The translations under genes were made by a program, and so were the position numbers. DNA of 64,000 bases, from positions 59,957 through 123,956 of the forward strand of contig JAIUOA010000008.1 in the NCBI GenBank assembly GCA_020161295.1. Reading direction: 5' to 3'. The first letter of the stretch is position 1; each line of letters opens with the position of its first letter. The notes under the pieces were generated by a model. It saw nothing but the letters and a program-made list of their open reading frames with translations. It was not told the origin of the DNA and made no database searches. Shown one piece after another: positions 1 to 9,564 of the stretch. The stretch is from Bacillota bacterium (GTDB lineage Bacteria; Bacillota; Clostridia; Peptostreptococcales; Acidaminobacteraceae).

Positions 1-307
1 CACTAATTCCTCTACCGCCTAAACGGACTGCTTTTTCATAGTAAAAAATGGGGTCATCCACAAATAGATATAACTCACAGCGTGGATAAGCCGTATTTTG
101 ATTAGGATTATCAACATTACCCTCTAGTATTTTAACGATCCCATCACCGGGGAGAATTCCTAAACGGGTAGTGGATGTTAACGGTATTTCTGTCATGCCT
201 GCCACATCTAGCGTAGGTGTCTTGTCTAATAAAGACGTATAAAAAGTTTTGGCTTTTTGCTGATTCTCGACATAGATGATGATGGCCAAATCACTTTGAT
301 CAATCAT
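1..307 (-). CDS. VOC (glyoxalase/bleomycin-resistance-like) protein, 3' end cut by window
   Basis: About 102 N-terminal residues are visible, reading MIDQSDLAIIIYVENQQ onward; the gene continues past the left edge. The start pattern (a beta strand ending in YVENQQKAKTFY followed by a helix) and the later strand LYLFVDDP with FYYEKAVRLGG match the vicinal-oxygen-chelate fold, which includes glyoxalase I and bleomycin/fosfomycin resistance proteins. The ATG at 305-307 is preceded by an AGGAG-type ribosome binding site. Metal ligands cannot be judged from the fragment, so substrate is unknown. It is divergent from the MerR-GGDEF gene. Confidence 0.7.
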   Translation of the reverse strand, partial: MIDQSDLAIIIYVENQQKAKTFYTSLLDKTPTLDVAGMTEIPLTSTTRLGILPGDGIVKILEGNVDNPNQNTAYPRCELYLFVDDPIFYYEKAVRLGGRGIS

Positions 308-412
308 GGGACGCTCCTAAATTTTTACTCATTCAACACTCATTATACAACAATTTACTTACTTCTACATGTTTTTAACAAAATTAAATATGGCGATTAT
401 TGATAAAAAGTA

Positions 413-443
413 TTGACCTTCCCACTATGGGAAGCTTTATTAT
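413..443 (+). promoter_or_regulatory. MerR-type promoter/operator of the MerR-GGDEF gene
   Basis: TTGACC (413-418) and TATTAT (438-443) are separated by 19 bp instead of 17. The spacer region carries a perfect inverted repeat, CTTCCCA-CTA-TGGGAAG (418-434). A 19-bp spacer with a centred dyad is the hallmark of promoters twisted open by MerR-family regulators (established for MerR, CueR and others). Because it lies directly upstream of a MerR-family gene, autoregulation is the simple reading. Confidence 0.82.
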
Positions 444-489
444 ATGATTAGGAGTTGATTTCGGCCGAAATCCCAACCTGGAGGTTATC

Positions 490-1386
490 GTGAAAATTGG
501 AGAATTTGCCAAACAAAATAATATTTCGCCTAAAATGCTTAGGCATTATGATGAGATTGGGCTATTTAGCCCAGGTTCCATCGATACCACTAACGGGTAT
601 CGTGTATACCTACCTGAACAAAGTCAGAAGTTATTCTGGATCCTCACCCTTAAAAATCTTGGCTTCTCCCTAGATGAAGTAAAGAACATGATGCAGGGTC
701 CAATGGATAGCGCACACCTCATCGAAGCGCTCGCTGAAAAGCGCGTTTTACTGGCAGAGCAAATGAAATCAGTGCTTATCAAATCCATGCAACTCGATTT
801 CCTCCTAGACACCATCAAACAGGAGGGATTTCAAATGAACCGTAAGATTGATTTAAGCAACATCACCACAGAGCGTGCCCTAGATATTAAGAAGAACATG
901 CCTAATACTGAAGTGCTACTGGATAATGCTAGACGCATACTGAATCAAGCAGTTGATGGCACCACATTCTCGTTTATTCGTATCGACCTAAGACAATTTA
1001 AAGCCATTAACGATGTGGATGGTTATGACGTAGGCGATCGCGTCATCATTTCGCTTTATCAAATTATCGAAGAAACCTTACAGCAATACGGTACTTCCCA
1101 TAACAGCGTGGCGAGAGCTGGTGGTGATGAGTTCGTGGTTTTTGCTGAAGGTCAACCAGCGACCCTGGAAGCCATCGCACACTCCATTAAAAAGGCCGTA
1201 CAAGGCATCGACTATGCCTCTCTCGGATGCCATAAGCCTATCGATGTCTACGTTGGTTCTGTAATCGCAGCAAAACAACACGATGTGCACCTCATGAACT
1301 ATTATGATATGGCCATCGAGTCCCTTAGAACAGCTCATCGTCAAATGCTTGAAGGTGGAGAAGGATTTAGCGTTTCAAGAATTTAA
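490..1386 (+). CDS. MerR-family regulator fused to a GGDEF domain
   Basis: 298 aa, GTG start at 490 with GGAGG at 480-484. Residues 1-70 are a MerR winged-helix domain (MKIGEFAKQNNISPKMLRHY, then YRVY and the second helix). Residues 75-110 form the dimerisation helix. Residues 155-285 are a GGDEF domain with D166, FKAIND (170-175) and an intact GGDEF at 211-215; no RxxD product-inhibition site is seen five residues before it. The protein may therefore be a transcription factor that makes cyclic-di-GMP, or one using the domain as a GTP/c-di-GMP sensor; the sequence cannot separate these. The MerR-type promoter upstream suggests self-regulation. Confidence 0.88.
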   Translation: MKIGEFAKQNNISPKMLRHYDEIGLFSPGSIDTTNGYRVYLPEQSQKLFWILTLKNLGFSLDEVKNMMQGPMDSAHLIEALAEKRVLLAEQMKSVLIKSMQLDFLLDTIKQEGFQMNRKIDLSNITTERALDIKKNMPNTEVLLDNARRILNQAVDGTTFSFIRIDLRQFKAINDVDGYDVGDRVIISLYQIIEETLQQYGTSHNSVARAGGDEFVVFAEGQPATLEAIAHSIKKAVQGIDYASLGCHKPIDVYVGSVIAAKQHDVHLMNYYDMAIESLRTAHRQMLEGGEGFSVSRI

Positions 1387-1404
1387 TACCACGACCTTTC
1401 CAGA

Positions 1405-1415
1405 TTTGCTATAAT
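1405..1415 (+). promoter_or_regulatory. Extended -10 promoter of the PfkB kinase gene
   Basis: TGC immediately before TATAAT (1410-1415) forms an extended -10 element; no good -35 hexamer is visible. It lies 48 bp before the kinase start, just after the end of the MerR-GGDEF gene, so the kinase may be transcribed on its own. Confidence 0.55.
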
Positions 1416-1462
1416 GTTAAAGTATAAAAAGTAGCATACAGATGCAAGTCAAAGGAGAAAAA

Positions 1463-2419
1463 ATGGAAAGGTCGCCATATATCGTGGTTTTAGGTGCTTC
1501 AATCGTCGATATCACTGGATTTTCAGCTGTGAAATATCGATCACATAATTCGAACCCTGGGTGTGTCAAGGTCTCAATGGGCGGCGTATGCCGCAACATC
1601 GCAGAAACGACTGCTCGTCTGGGAATCGATACAACATTTATTTCCATCATAGGGGATGACGATCATGGCCGTAGCATTTTTGAGCATTCAAAAGAGATTG
1701 GTTATGACATGTCGAATTCCTTATTTTTAAAAGGCTGCTCAACCCCGACATACATGGCCATTTTAGATGAGAAGGGTGAAATGGTATCAGCCATCGTCGA
1801 CATGTGGAGCGCAAATCAGATGACGCCACATTTCATCGATTCAAAAGAGGAAATCATCTCAAATGCAGCGTATACCTTCGTCGATGCGGATCACCCAGAA
1901 TTGCTTGAATATATTTTGAAACGTTTTAAGGGAAAGACAAAATTTGTCCTGGACCCTATTTCTGCGGCGAAGGCAGAAAAAATCAAACACCTTCTTCCTT
2001 ACTTTCACACGGTAAAGCCCAACCGCTTCGAAGCAGAAATGTTAGTGGGATACCCTCTGAACAATTCAGATCATCTGTTACGTGCAGCAGAAGATTTACT
2101 TGCACTGGGGATAGAAAAGGTTTTCATATCACTGGATGAAAATGGTATCCTTTATGCCGATGCTGAACATAAAGGCATCATGATGGCGCGTGGCGCTAAG
2201 GTGGTAAACGTCACTGGTGCTGGTGATTCCTTCGTCGCTGGTCTAGGCTATGGATTCATGAAGGAACTCAATCTCCACGATACCGTGAAGTTCGCCATAG
2301 GCGCGAGCCTTCTAACCATCTCACACGAGAGTACGATTCATCCGAACATGTGCGAAGCAGCAGTCCAAAACATCATGACTCAGGTAGAGTGGGCGGACTC
2401 AACGATTGTCGATTACTAG
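1463..2419 (+). CDS. PfkB-family sugar kinase, probably pseudouridine kinase
   Basis: 318 aa. The ATG at 1463 is preferred to an in-frame ATG at 1442 because AAAGGAG (1451-1457) sits five bases before it. The N-terminal GGVCRN loop (about residue 39) and the C-terminal TGAGDSF motif (about 250-256, catalytic Asp and anion hole) are the two PfkB signatures. The spacing SNPGxVxxSxGGVxRNIAE resembles PsuK, which phosphorylates pseudouridine before PsuG cleaves it. No psuG lies in the window, so the substrate is inferred. Length is usual for the family. Confidence 0.75.
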   Translation: MERSPYIVVLGASIVDITGFSAVKYRSHNSNPGCVKVSMGGVCRNIAETTARLGIDTTFISIIGDDDHGRSIFEHSKEIGYDMSNSLFLKGCSTPTYMAILDEKGEMVSAIVDMWSANQMTPHFIDSKEEIISNAAYTFVDADHPELLEYILKRFKGKTKFVLDPISAAKAEKIKHLLPYFHTVKPNRFEAEMLVGYPLNNSDHLLRAAEDLLALGIEKVFISLDENGILYADAEHKGIMMARGAKVVNVTGAGDSFVAGLGYGFMKELNLHDTVKFAIGASLLTISHESTIHPNMCEAAVQNIMTQVEWADSTIVDY

Positions 2420-2442
2420 TTATAATGATGAATATAACATGA

Positions 2443-2474
2443 AGAAGGCTACCAGATTTGGTAGCCTTCTTTTC
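2443..2474 (+). terminator. Rho-independent terminator after the PfkB kinase
   Basis: Perfect 11-bp stem AGAAGGCTACC (2443-2453) / GGTAGCCTTCT (2460-2470), 6-nt loop, then a short T-run. It lies between convergent genes. Confidence 0.85.
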
Positions 2475-2487
2475 GTGTAAAGTACGC

Positions 2488-4713
2488 TTAATACGTCATA
2501 TACCCCACTTCAACCATATCGCTAAATCGATGGACCTTTATGCCAAAATCTGAAAGTGAGTAATATTGATCATCGACCCAGATGCTTCGTATCACGTTTT
2601 TGGTCGTGTCATACCATTTTAAAACACTGTCATCCACTTCAGCTTGTGTCAAATGGGTGGATGTTCCTCTTAGTTTGATGCCCGTTGATGCGCTTACATC
2701 ATAAACATAAGCCCCTTGGAAGATAAATTTGCCACTCTCATCATATAGCATGACAGGGATTGAAAATGCAGTGCCTTGCGCTGCAAACATGATGGCTTTA
2801 TGGTTCGATAAAGCGTCAGACCAGCTTCCAGGCCCACCTAAAACCACCTTGCTCTTTTCAATAGGATTTGATACATCTGACACATCGAAAAGTCCGATTT
2901 TAATCCCCCCTTGAATTGGACCATTTGCAGTGTCTATGGTTTCTCGTCCAAATCCGAGGATGGTTTGATCGTCGACAGGATGTAGGTAATTGCTAAATCC
3001 AGGTATTTTAAGGTATCCTAACACTTTTGGCAATTTGGGTTCCTTTAAATCGATCACATAAAAGGGGTCCACTTGCCTAAAAGTCACCATATACGCCCTA
3101 TCCCCCATAAAACGCACGGAATAGATTTGTTCAGAGGGGGCTAATCCCTCCAGCTTACCGATAATACTCAGATTGCTATCGAGAACATATAGATTGTTAC
3201 TAGAGGTTTCGTTCCAACCATCACCCGTGGTTGTGGCGATTCGATAGTTGCCTTCATACGAATCCATGGAAAACTGATTGAGAACGCGTCCTGGTACAGA
3301 GCCTTTATTACCAAATACCACCTTGCCACCTATCATATAAAATTGATAAAGGGATGTGGAATGCTCGAAGCTTGGTGAGCTCATCACCTCATTCGTCATA
3401 AATGCATAATGGTATCTGTCAAGCGCGATAATCAGCCTCGATTTTGATGCATAAACTTGATTGCCACCACCCACGTACACATTAATATCAGGTGCTGCCT
3501 CCAGTTCATTCATTTTGAAACCGATGGTCATCATTAGTGATGTTTCCACGGTATCGGGGAAATAACGAATCTTATCATAAGTGATTTTATAGTCATTGGT
3601 TTTCTTACCCGTCGGTAATATGAGCACTTCGCTGAATTGTGGTTCAATTTGATCTGCTGTCATGCCGTAATAAGATAGATTTTTATTTGCAATTAAATAG
3701 AGATTGCCCCCGGTCAACCTAGAGGTCACATAGTAGCCATCTGCAGTAAAATCCTTTAAAAGCACGGGTTTTGAAGGCGTCGTCACATCATAGAACAGCA
3801 CCTTTGTCTTTGGTGGCATATAAGGCATGATCATCCTCATATCAACACTTAAAGAGTAAAATCCAAAGTTTTGCTCTTGACCGATTATGACGAGTTTACC
3901 ATCATACAGGTACAGCTCGTTGATGGTCGTGCCATCAGGAACAGTCAGTGTCGTGAGTACTTCAGGCTTATCCTTTTGCAAATCCACGATTTTGACGGCA
4001 TTTTGACGCACTTGATATAAAGTAAAGCCATCTGTTTTTACGATATCCGCTTCATCGACGCCTGCCACCTGGAGATTGGTTTCACTGAATTCAGGCTTCG
4101 CTTCAGGTGAAGGCATGGGCTCAGCGGCCACAGGAACTGGATTACCCTGATCATCAAATGACTCAGGTAAAGTCGGTACGATCCAATCGCGTAATAAAGG
4201 GTAATAATTATTAGTGAATTTGCCCGCATAACTAAAAATTAAATTCAGCTTTTCAAATGAGTCCACTGTAGGCAACGCTTCTGTGTAGACATAAGGCTTA
4301 AAGCCACTCTTGACCACCACTTTACGTGCCGCTGCATCCCATTTCACTTCGCTACCAAAAGCTTCTGAGATGAAACGGATAGGGACGAGGGTTCGCCCAT
4401 CCACGATGATGGCTTCAGCGTCGAGTCGTATGAGTTCGCCATCGATACTTCCATACATTTCATCAATTTTGATGGACACATTCATTTGATCATTATAGGC
4501 TGTGGCAATTTTCAAGTTTGAATTCCAGTCCACTTCCAGCGACAAATACTCAAAAAGCGCTCTAAATGGCACTAGAACACGGTCGTTTACGATTTTGGGA
4601 GCCACTTCAAATGGAATCAGTTTTCCATCCACCTCGATTCCAATCTCACTTTCAGCAAATGATGGTATCGATAATAAAAGCATGACACATGCTAATAGCA
4701 TAATTTTTTTCAA
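2488..4713 (-). CDS. Secreted beta-propeller protein with copper amine oxidase-type N-terminal domain
   Basis: 741 aa, TTG start with AGGAGG eight bases upstream. Residues 1-20 are a signal peptide ending SFAES. Residues about 25-130 contain two stalk-type repeats (VNDRVLVPFRALFE and VDGRTLVPIRFISEAFG) typical of the copper amine oxidase N-terminal-like domain of Clostridia surface proteins; this repeat does not itself imply oxidase activity. From about residue 205 (VAGVDEADIVKTDG) to the end it matches the secreted beta-propeller domain family. No catalytic residues can be named. It is monocistronic and is probably a surface or exported protein of unknown ligand. Confidence 0.82.
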   Translation of the reverse strand: MKKIMLLACVMLLLSIPSFAESEIGIEVDGKLIPFEVAPKIVNDRVLVPFRALFEYLSLEVDWNSNLKIATAYNDQMNVSIKIDEMYGSIDGELIRLDAEAIIVDGRTLVPIRFISEAFGSEVKWDAAARKVVVKSGFKPYVYTEALPTVDSFEKLNLIFSYAGKFTNNYYPLLRDWIVPTLPESFDDQGNPVPVAAEPMPSPEAKPEFSETNLQVAGVDEADIVKTDGFTLYQVRQNAVKIVDLQKDKPEVLTTLTVPDGTTINELYLYDGKLVIIGQEQNFGFYSLSVDMRMIMPYMPPKTKVLFYDVTTPSKPVLLKDFTADGYYVTSRLTGGNLYLIANKNLSYYGMTADQIEPQFSEVLILPTGKKTNDYKITYDKIRYFPDTVETSLMMTIGFKMNELEAAPDINVYVGGGNQVYASKSRLIIALDRYHYAFMTNEVMSSPSFEHSTSLYQFYMIGGKVVFGNKGSVPGRVLNQFSMDSYEGNYRIATTTGDGWNETSSNNLYVLDSNLSIIGKLEGLAPSEQIYSVRFMGDRAYMVTFRQVDPFYVIDLKEPKLPKVLGYLKIPGFSNYLHPVDDQTILGFGRETIDTANGPIQGGIKIGLFDVSDVSNPIEKSKVVLGGPGSWSDALSNHKAIMFAAQGTAFSIPVMLYDESGKFIFQGAYVYDVSASTGIKLRGTSTHLTQAEVDDSVLKWYDTTKNVIRSIWVDDQYYSLSDFGIKVHRFSDMVEVGYMTY

Positions 4714-4793
4714 TTTGACCGCCTCCTCTTTTGCTCATGTCATCAAAAATATACCCCAAATTTTCAAAAATAATGTGACGATTTGAAAACAGT

Positions 4794-7199
4794 TTATAGG
4801 TTTATTTGATGCCCCCCGAGCAACGCTGCAATCTCCGGATGGCAGGTTACGAAGATCAACTGATGCCGCTCCGCGTGCTGTTTTATGAGCTTGACGGCGT
4901 CGTTTCTTCTGCCCGCATCCATGTTGATCAAGCAATCATCCAGAACCGTGAGCATGGGAATCTTTTCACTTAGCACTTCTGTCAGCGCCAGACGAAATGC
5001 AAGTGCCACACTATCCAGTGTTCCCGATGACAGTAATCTCACAGGGAGCTGTTTTGATGCGCTTCCAATCATCGGTAAAAGGGATTGGTCAAAGGTGATG
5101 TCGCGGTATTTATCCTGTGTAATGGTCTTAAGATGTGCCGTAAAAACCTGTTCTAAACGGCTTGAGCTGCCACTTTGAAGGTCGTTTAGCGTAACCTCCA
5201 GTACCCTTAGTATTTTACTTAACTGTCCCGCTTTTTCGATCAATTTTTTTACAGTCTTCATCTCATCATCGAACATTTCCCTAAGTTCCTCAGAACGTTT
5301 TTCAGGCAATTCCACCAGCAATCGGTCGAGCTCGCGTTGTTCATTATGAAGCGTCAGTTGCGCACTCTCCTTACTCGCTCTTAAAGACTTAACTTCAGAG
5401 AGGTACATCTCCACCGAGGAAAATGCTTCCGGTAAAGATGCCAGTTTTTCGATTTCTTTTTGGATTTCGCGCTGGTCAGCAATCCTATCAGCCAGTGCCA
5501 TGGTAACGCTGTCGAGCTCGCCATACGTCTCCTTCCACTGAGAAATCATATTTTCCCGTGTCATGCGTTCAATTTCACTTTGCTTGATCTCCAGCTCTAA
5601 GGCAGTGATTCTTGGTGCCAATATTTCGAGCCCTACAGTCACCAGCCCCTCAAATTTTGCATGTTCTTTTATCAGTGCCTGCTCATCGCCTATGTTGGGC
5701 AGGCCGTCTAATAGCCTTCGCTGTATCGCCAACTCATTTTGAGCGGTTGTAAGCTGTTCATGGTTTTCTTTACAGGCTTCCATAGTAATGACATTCAAGT
5801 CGCTTAACTGGTTCATCAGTTCAGATTGAGCTACTTCAAGGGCTTTTGATATGGCAACAAAATCAATCTGGTTCGACTTGATTTCGATTTCCAGCGAACT
5901 GCCATCTGTGATTTTAAGAAAAGCATCCGCCGTCATCTCGTCACCTGATAATAAGGATTTCGACTCACCGTAGGCATTCGTAATCATTAAAGGGGTCTTC
6001 GTTTGATGAACGACGATACTCAGCTCTGCAGACGCAAGCTTAATTTTTTGCTCACGTATGGTTTGAACCTTTGACTCAAGACGTCTAATCAACTGCTGGT
6101 CAAAGCGATGAAATTGATCAACCGTGACCTCAAGCTTCGCTATGGCATCTACCAGAGCCTTTCTTTTTTCATAGTTCTCCCACATTTTCATATGGGCGAT
6201 GATCGCAACTTCCTGATCTCGCTTTGCGATCAACTCGGCTAGCTCAAGTTTCAAATCCCTGAGCTTGTTACTAAACACTGAGTATTCCGCTTCTGCGATT
6301 GGCCACTTCCGATTCAACTCCATAAGCTGCTTCATCTGCGTCTCTAAGTGATCGCGTTTAAGTCCCAATTGGCTCCTTTGAACCACCTGCTGCTCAATTT
6401 CAACCAATGCTTCTAATCGCTGTTCAATCGCTTTAAGCTGTTCCGTTAACTGGCGAACCCGAAGTTGCTTCATTTCGAGCGCTTGTTCTATTCGATCCGC
6501 TTCAGTCGCCTCATATGAGCATTGCTCTGCACCATAATAGTGCTTGAGTATCTCGCCTATATTCTTTTTATGGGGATCTCGCCACCCCTTTCCTTTTGAA
6601 GGCATGTTCCTCTCGAGATCCCAGTTGCTCGCTAATTGATCAAACTGTTCTACGATTAGTGTTTTATAACGTTCAAGCGGTAAACCATCAAACGCAACCG
6701 TCGCATCCTTTAGTAACTCAGAAACGGTTTGATAAGCGGTTTCATCACTGCTGATTTGTTCAAATACTTTCTTAAAGTCCTCTTGCTTACCAAACGCTAC
6801 ATGGGAAAATGTTGCTTCATATCCACCGAAAATTTGCTTAAGCTCCACTTCAATGGAACTTTGGTCCATGATCTTACGACCGTCTTTAATCATAACGATT
6901 TTGGGACTCGTAAGGTGCCACGTCTTATGGAGTTCATAATCGTGCCCATCATGTGTAAATAAGACTTCACATTCCGCAAAAGGTTCACCTCCGAAAGGGA
7001 ATGCCTTTTCCATAAACCGTTTATCCTCAGACTTGCGAAGACTAAGCTTAGCTTCAATAAAAAGAATGGCGAAAAGTGCTTCGACAAATGTGCTCTTACC
7101 TGTCTCGTTTGGTCCTACAATTACATTGAGCCCTTCTCTAAGGTTGATATTCGATGCACTAATGCCTGCGTATTGTATGATTTTTAGCCCGTTAATCAT
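4794..7199 (-). CDS. yhaN: YhaN-like AAA ATPase (SMC/Rad50-like)
   Basis: 801 aa. Walker A is GPNETGKS (29-36). A long coiled-coil stretch runs from about 200 to 660. The C-terminal lobe carries the ABC-type signature LLSSGTLDSVALAFRLAL, then a Walker B strand ending LTVLDDCLINMD and the switch histidine in VTCHPE. The Rad50 zinc-hook CxxC is absent from the coiled coil, which, with the partner type, argues for YhaN and not SbcC. Its start overlaps the end of the phosphoesterase gene by 8 bp, so the two are translationally coupled. Role inferred: DNA end processing or repair. Confidence 0.82.
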   Translation of the reverse strand: MINGLKIIQYAGISASNINLREGLNVIVGPNETGKSTFVEALFAILFIEAKLSLRKSEDKRFMEKAFPFGGEPFAECEVLFTHDGHDYELHKTWHLTSPKIVMIKDGRKIMDQSSIEVELKQIFGGYEATFSHVAFGKQEDFKKVFEQISSDETAYQTVSELLKDATVAFDGLPLERYKTLIVEQFDQLASNWDLERNMPSKGKGWRDPHKKNIGEILKHYYGAEQCSYEATEADRIEQALEMKQLRVRQLTEQLKAIEQRLEALVEIEQQVVQRSQLGLKRDHLETQMKQLMELNRKWPIAEAEYSVFSNKLRDLKLELAELIAKRDQEVAIIAHMKMWENYEKRKALVDAIAKLEVTVDQFHRFDQQLIRRLESKVQTIREQKIKLASAELSIVVHQTKTPLMITNAYGESKSLLSGDEMTADAFLKITDGSSLEIEIKSNQIDFVAISKALEVAQSELMNQLSDLNVITMEACKENHEQLTTAQNELAIQRRLLDGLPNIGDEQALIKEHAKFEGLVTVGLEILAPRITALELEIKQSEIERMTRENMISQWKETYGELDSVTMALADRIADQREIQKEIEKLASLPEAFSSVEMYLSEVKSLRASKESAQLTLHNEQRELDRLLVELPEKRSEELREMFDDEMKTVKKLIEKAGQLSKILRVLEVTLNDLQSGSSSRLEQVFTAHLKTITQDKYRDITFDQSLLPMIGSASKQLPVRLLSSGTLDSVALAFRLALTEVLSEKIPMLTVLDDCLINMDAGRRNDAVKLIKQHAERHQLIFVTCHPEIAALLGGHQINL

Positions 7200-8313
7200 G
7201 ATTCATCACCTCGTGCATCAGCTCAAGCGCTAAATGTGCTGTCGCCACGTCCCCATCGTCGAATAGCTTCGTTAAAAGCACATATGGTACTGAACCGACA
7301 GTAAACATACGATCAACCTCTTCTCTCGTGAACTTTGGTTTTAATGCAATTTCTTCAATTTCCAAGTGGTGAAATGATTTTTTCACCCTTTCATAAACAG
7401 ATTGTCTTCGTTCAAACACTGATTGCGTCAGATAGCCACCCACCTTGATTCTGGCGACGATTTTTTCTAATGGGTAGCCACTAAACATCCCATAAAACAT
7501 CGACTCATTAACTTCATCACTTAAGGTTAATGTGACATCGAAAAAACGAAATTGACCTAATGGAATGCGTTTTGCCATGATCCGTTTGGTGGCATCGATT
7601 TCGATATACCAGCCGCCACCTTCATGCTGATAATTTAGACCATCTGGCTCTGGTGTCCCCGCATTATAGACCTTTGCTGTCGCCTCAGCAACTGGAGGAT
7701 AAGGGACATGTGTATGTCCGATCAAAACCAGATCCTGTTTAAGGGCATTGAGTTCTTCTAGACTCATGGGAAAATAATTGCCATTTAAATCCGGAGAAAT
7801 CTCTTTTATGGCGCCATGTGCAAGTACGATATTTACCGCATCTTTTTCCACCGGCATTTGCTTAAGCCATTCTAGGGCATTTGTCTCGCTGTGCTTACGA
7901 TCACATGGCGCCGGATAAATGTCCACATTTAGTTCTTCTATCTCAAAACGTTTTCGTTCGGGCGTATCAAGGATGATGGCATGATCTGGCATGCTTGCTT
8001 TAAACCATTGCCAGAGCTGTAAGGTATCGTTATAGTAATCGTGATTGCCAGGGAGAATCCAGATAGCGGATCCACTAAACGCCTTCAAAGTTTGAGTAAC
8101 ACGTTCTACCTCACGTTTAGAAACTTTGATATTTTCAAAGATATCTCCTGTTATCGCCATAATATCGCACTTCAGTTCATCTGCAACACTTACAGCTCTC
8201 TGAATTACCTCAAAACGCGCATCAATTAAGCTGTTCTTGACAGAATCAGGATATCGTAAGAATTTCATGCCCACATGAATGTCTGAGATGTGAAAAATCT
8301 TGATTTTATCCAC
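7192..8313 (-). CDS. yhaO: YhaO-like metallophosphoesterase (DNA repair nuclease subunit)
   Basis: 373 aa. The calcineurin-like motifs are in order: DIHVG (D11, H13), ITGDIFE (about 54), PGNHDYY (about 94), LAHG and GHTH (about 203), which bind the two metals. The N-terminal arrangement matches the Mre11/SbcD/YhaO family, with a C-terminal extension of about 100 residues. It is the first gene of a two-gene operon with the YhaN-like ATPase, giving a predicted Mre11-Rad50-like complex. Nuclease activity is inferred from family. Confidence 0.85.
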   Translation of the reverse strand: MDKIKIFHISDIHVGMKFLRYPDSVKNSLIDARFEVIQRAVSVADELKCDIMAITGDIFENIKVSKREVERVTQTLKAFSGSAIWILPGNHDYYNDTLQLWQWFKASMPDHAIILDTPERKRFEIEELNVDIYPAPCDRKHSETNALEWLKQMPVEKDAVNIVLAHGAIKEISPDLNGNYFPMSLEELNALKQDLVLIGHTHVPYPPVAEATAKVYNAGTPEPDGLNYQHEGGGWYIEIDATKRIMAKRIPLGQFRFFDVTLTLSDEVNESMFYGMFSGYPLEKIVARIKVGGYLTQSVFERRQSVYERVKKSFHHLEIEEIALKPKFTREEVDRMFTVGSVPYVLLTKLFDDGDVATAHLALELMHEVMNHD

Positions 8314-8419
8314 GCTGCGCCTCCTTTTTTAATTTCCCCTTTATTCTACCACATATAGATACCTCATCATCCTTGGAAGTGATAAAATAGTTATAAGATT
8401 ATTTGCAAAGGTGAATGTT

Positions 8420-9442
8420 ATGGAAAATGAACAGGAATACTTGAAACGGCAGTTGATCAACGCCAAACGCACTTTCGACTTAACTTTTGAGCAAGTGGGA
8501 AGCGGTCGATGTGTGACTGATTTGGATGGATGGATCAAAGAGGTAAACCAGAAGTTTTGTGACATTATCGGATATACCATGGATGAAACACTGAAGTTAC
8601 GCGTTAAAAACCTAACCTATCCCGAGGATTGGGATATCGACTGGGAGTATAAGAAAAAACTTTTCGCAGGTGAAATCCCTTACTTTTCCATGCAAAAGCG
8701 TTACATTAAAAAGGACGGATCGCTCACTTGGGTTTATACGACGGTAACGCTTATCAAGGGAAATGAAGACATTGATGATTACTTAATTGGGATTGTTCAA
8801 GACATTAACAGTCAAAAGGCAGCTGAAGAATGGCTTATGAACGAAAATGAGAAACTGGAAGCCATCGTCGCCGATAGAACGCGTCAGCTTATCGAAGCAA
8901 ATAAGATCAAGGATCAAACCATTAAAGAGTTAAACACCTTAAAAGAACTCCTTTTAAAAAATGCCACCATCGATCCGTTAACTGGGCTGTATAATCGTCG
9001 ACATATGCTCGAAAAAATAACGGAGGAGCTGGACAGAACGAAGCGTACACACCATGTATTCAGTCTTATTCTCACTGACATCGACTACTTTAAAGACATC
9101 AACGACCTAAGAGGACACGATTGCGGTGATGAAGTTCTTCAGATGGTCTCCAAACTTCTTAAACGTGAGCTCAGGTCCATGGATGTCGTCTGTAGATGGG
9201 GGGGCGAAGAATTTTTAATCCTTTTACCGGAAACTTCTGAGGACGGTGCTCGTCAGATTGCAGAACGCATCCGAAAAAGGATTCAAAACCATACCTTTTT
9301 TTATGAGGATATGCCCTTCACATTGACCATGACCTTCGGAGTGTCCTCCTTTAAAGGGGATCACAACATCAAGGAAATGATTAAAGCAGCCGATTTGGCG
9401 CTTTATGCTGGGAAAGACCTCGGTCGTAACAGAGTGGTCTGA
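8420..9442 (+). CDS. PAS-GGDEF diguanylate cyclase
   Basis: 340 aa. The ATG at 8420 is chosen over a GTG at 8411 because AAAGGTG (8407-8413), which covers that GTG, is a well-spaced ribosome binding site. Residues about 15-135 are a PAS domain with a PAC end (YLIGIVQDI). A coiled coil (about 140-175) leads to the GGDEF domain: FSLILTDIDYFKDIND, then RSMD, an RxxD inhibition site, five residues before GGEEF (about 261-265). All motifs for c-di-GMP synthesis and feedback are present. There is no membrane segment, so it is a cytoplasmic sensor. Confidence 0.9.
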   Translation: MENEQEYLKRQLINAKRTFDLTFEQVGSGRCVTDLDGWIKEVNQKFCDIIGYTMDETLKLRVKNLTYPEDWDIDWEYKKKLFAGEIPYFSMQKRYIKKDGSLTWVYTTVTLIKGNEDIDDYLIGIVQDINSQKAAEEWLMNENEKLEAIVADRTRQLIEANKIKDQTIKELNTLKELLLKNATIDPLTGLYNRRHMLEKITEELDRTKRTHHVFSLILTDIDYFKDINDLRGHDCGDEVLQMVSKLLKRELRSMDVVCRWGGEEFLILLPETSEDGARQIAERIRKRIQNHTFFYEDMPFTLTMTFGVSSFKGDHNIKEMIKAADLALYAGKDLGRNRVV

Positions 9443-9526
9443 ATTGTATGAAAGTCGTAAAGGCGTATTAAAGGGGCGTTGAATTCATGGTTAATTCACA
9501 TTTTCTTTTCAAATGTATACATTGTA

Positions 9527-9558
9527 TTGATTTCTAATTAACATTCGTACGCTATACT
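9527..9558 (+). promoter_or_regulatory. Candidate promoter of the C-rich RNA
   Basis: TTGATT (9527-9532) and TATACT (9553-9558) lie upstream of the C-rich region. The spacer is 20 bp, longer than normal, so either an activator is needed or the -35 is not used. Transcription would start near 9565. Confidence 0.4.
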
Positions 9559-9564
9559 CTAATC

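Noticed and set aside
4885..5178. Plus-strand ORF inside the YhaN-like gene
   Set aside because: It lies fully within the ATPase coding region with its Walker B motif, and has no ribosome site.
4794..8313. SbcCD instead of YhaNO
   Set aside because: The ATPase lacks the CxxC zinc hook and is shorter than SbcC, while the partner's C-terminal extension fits YhaO.
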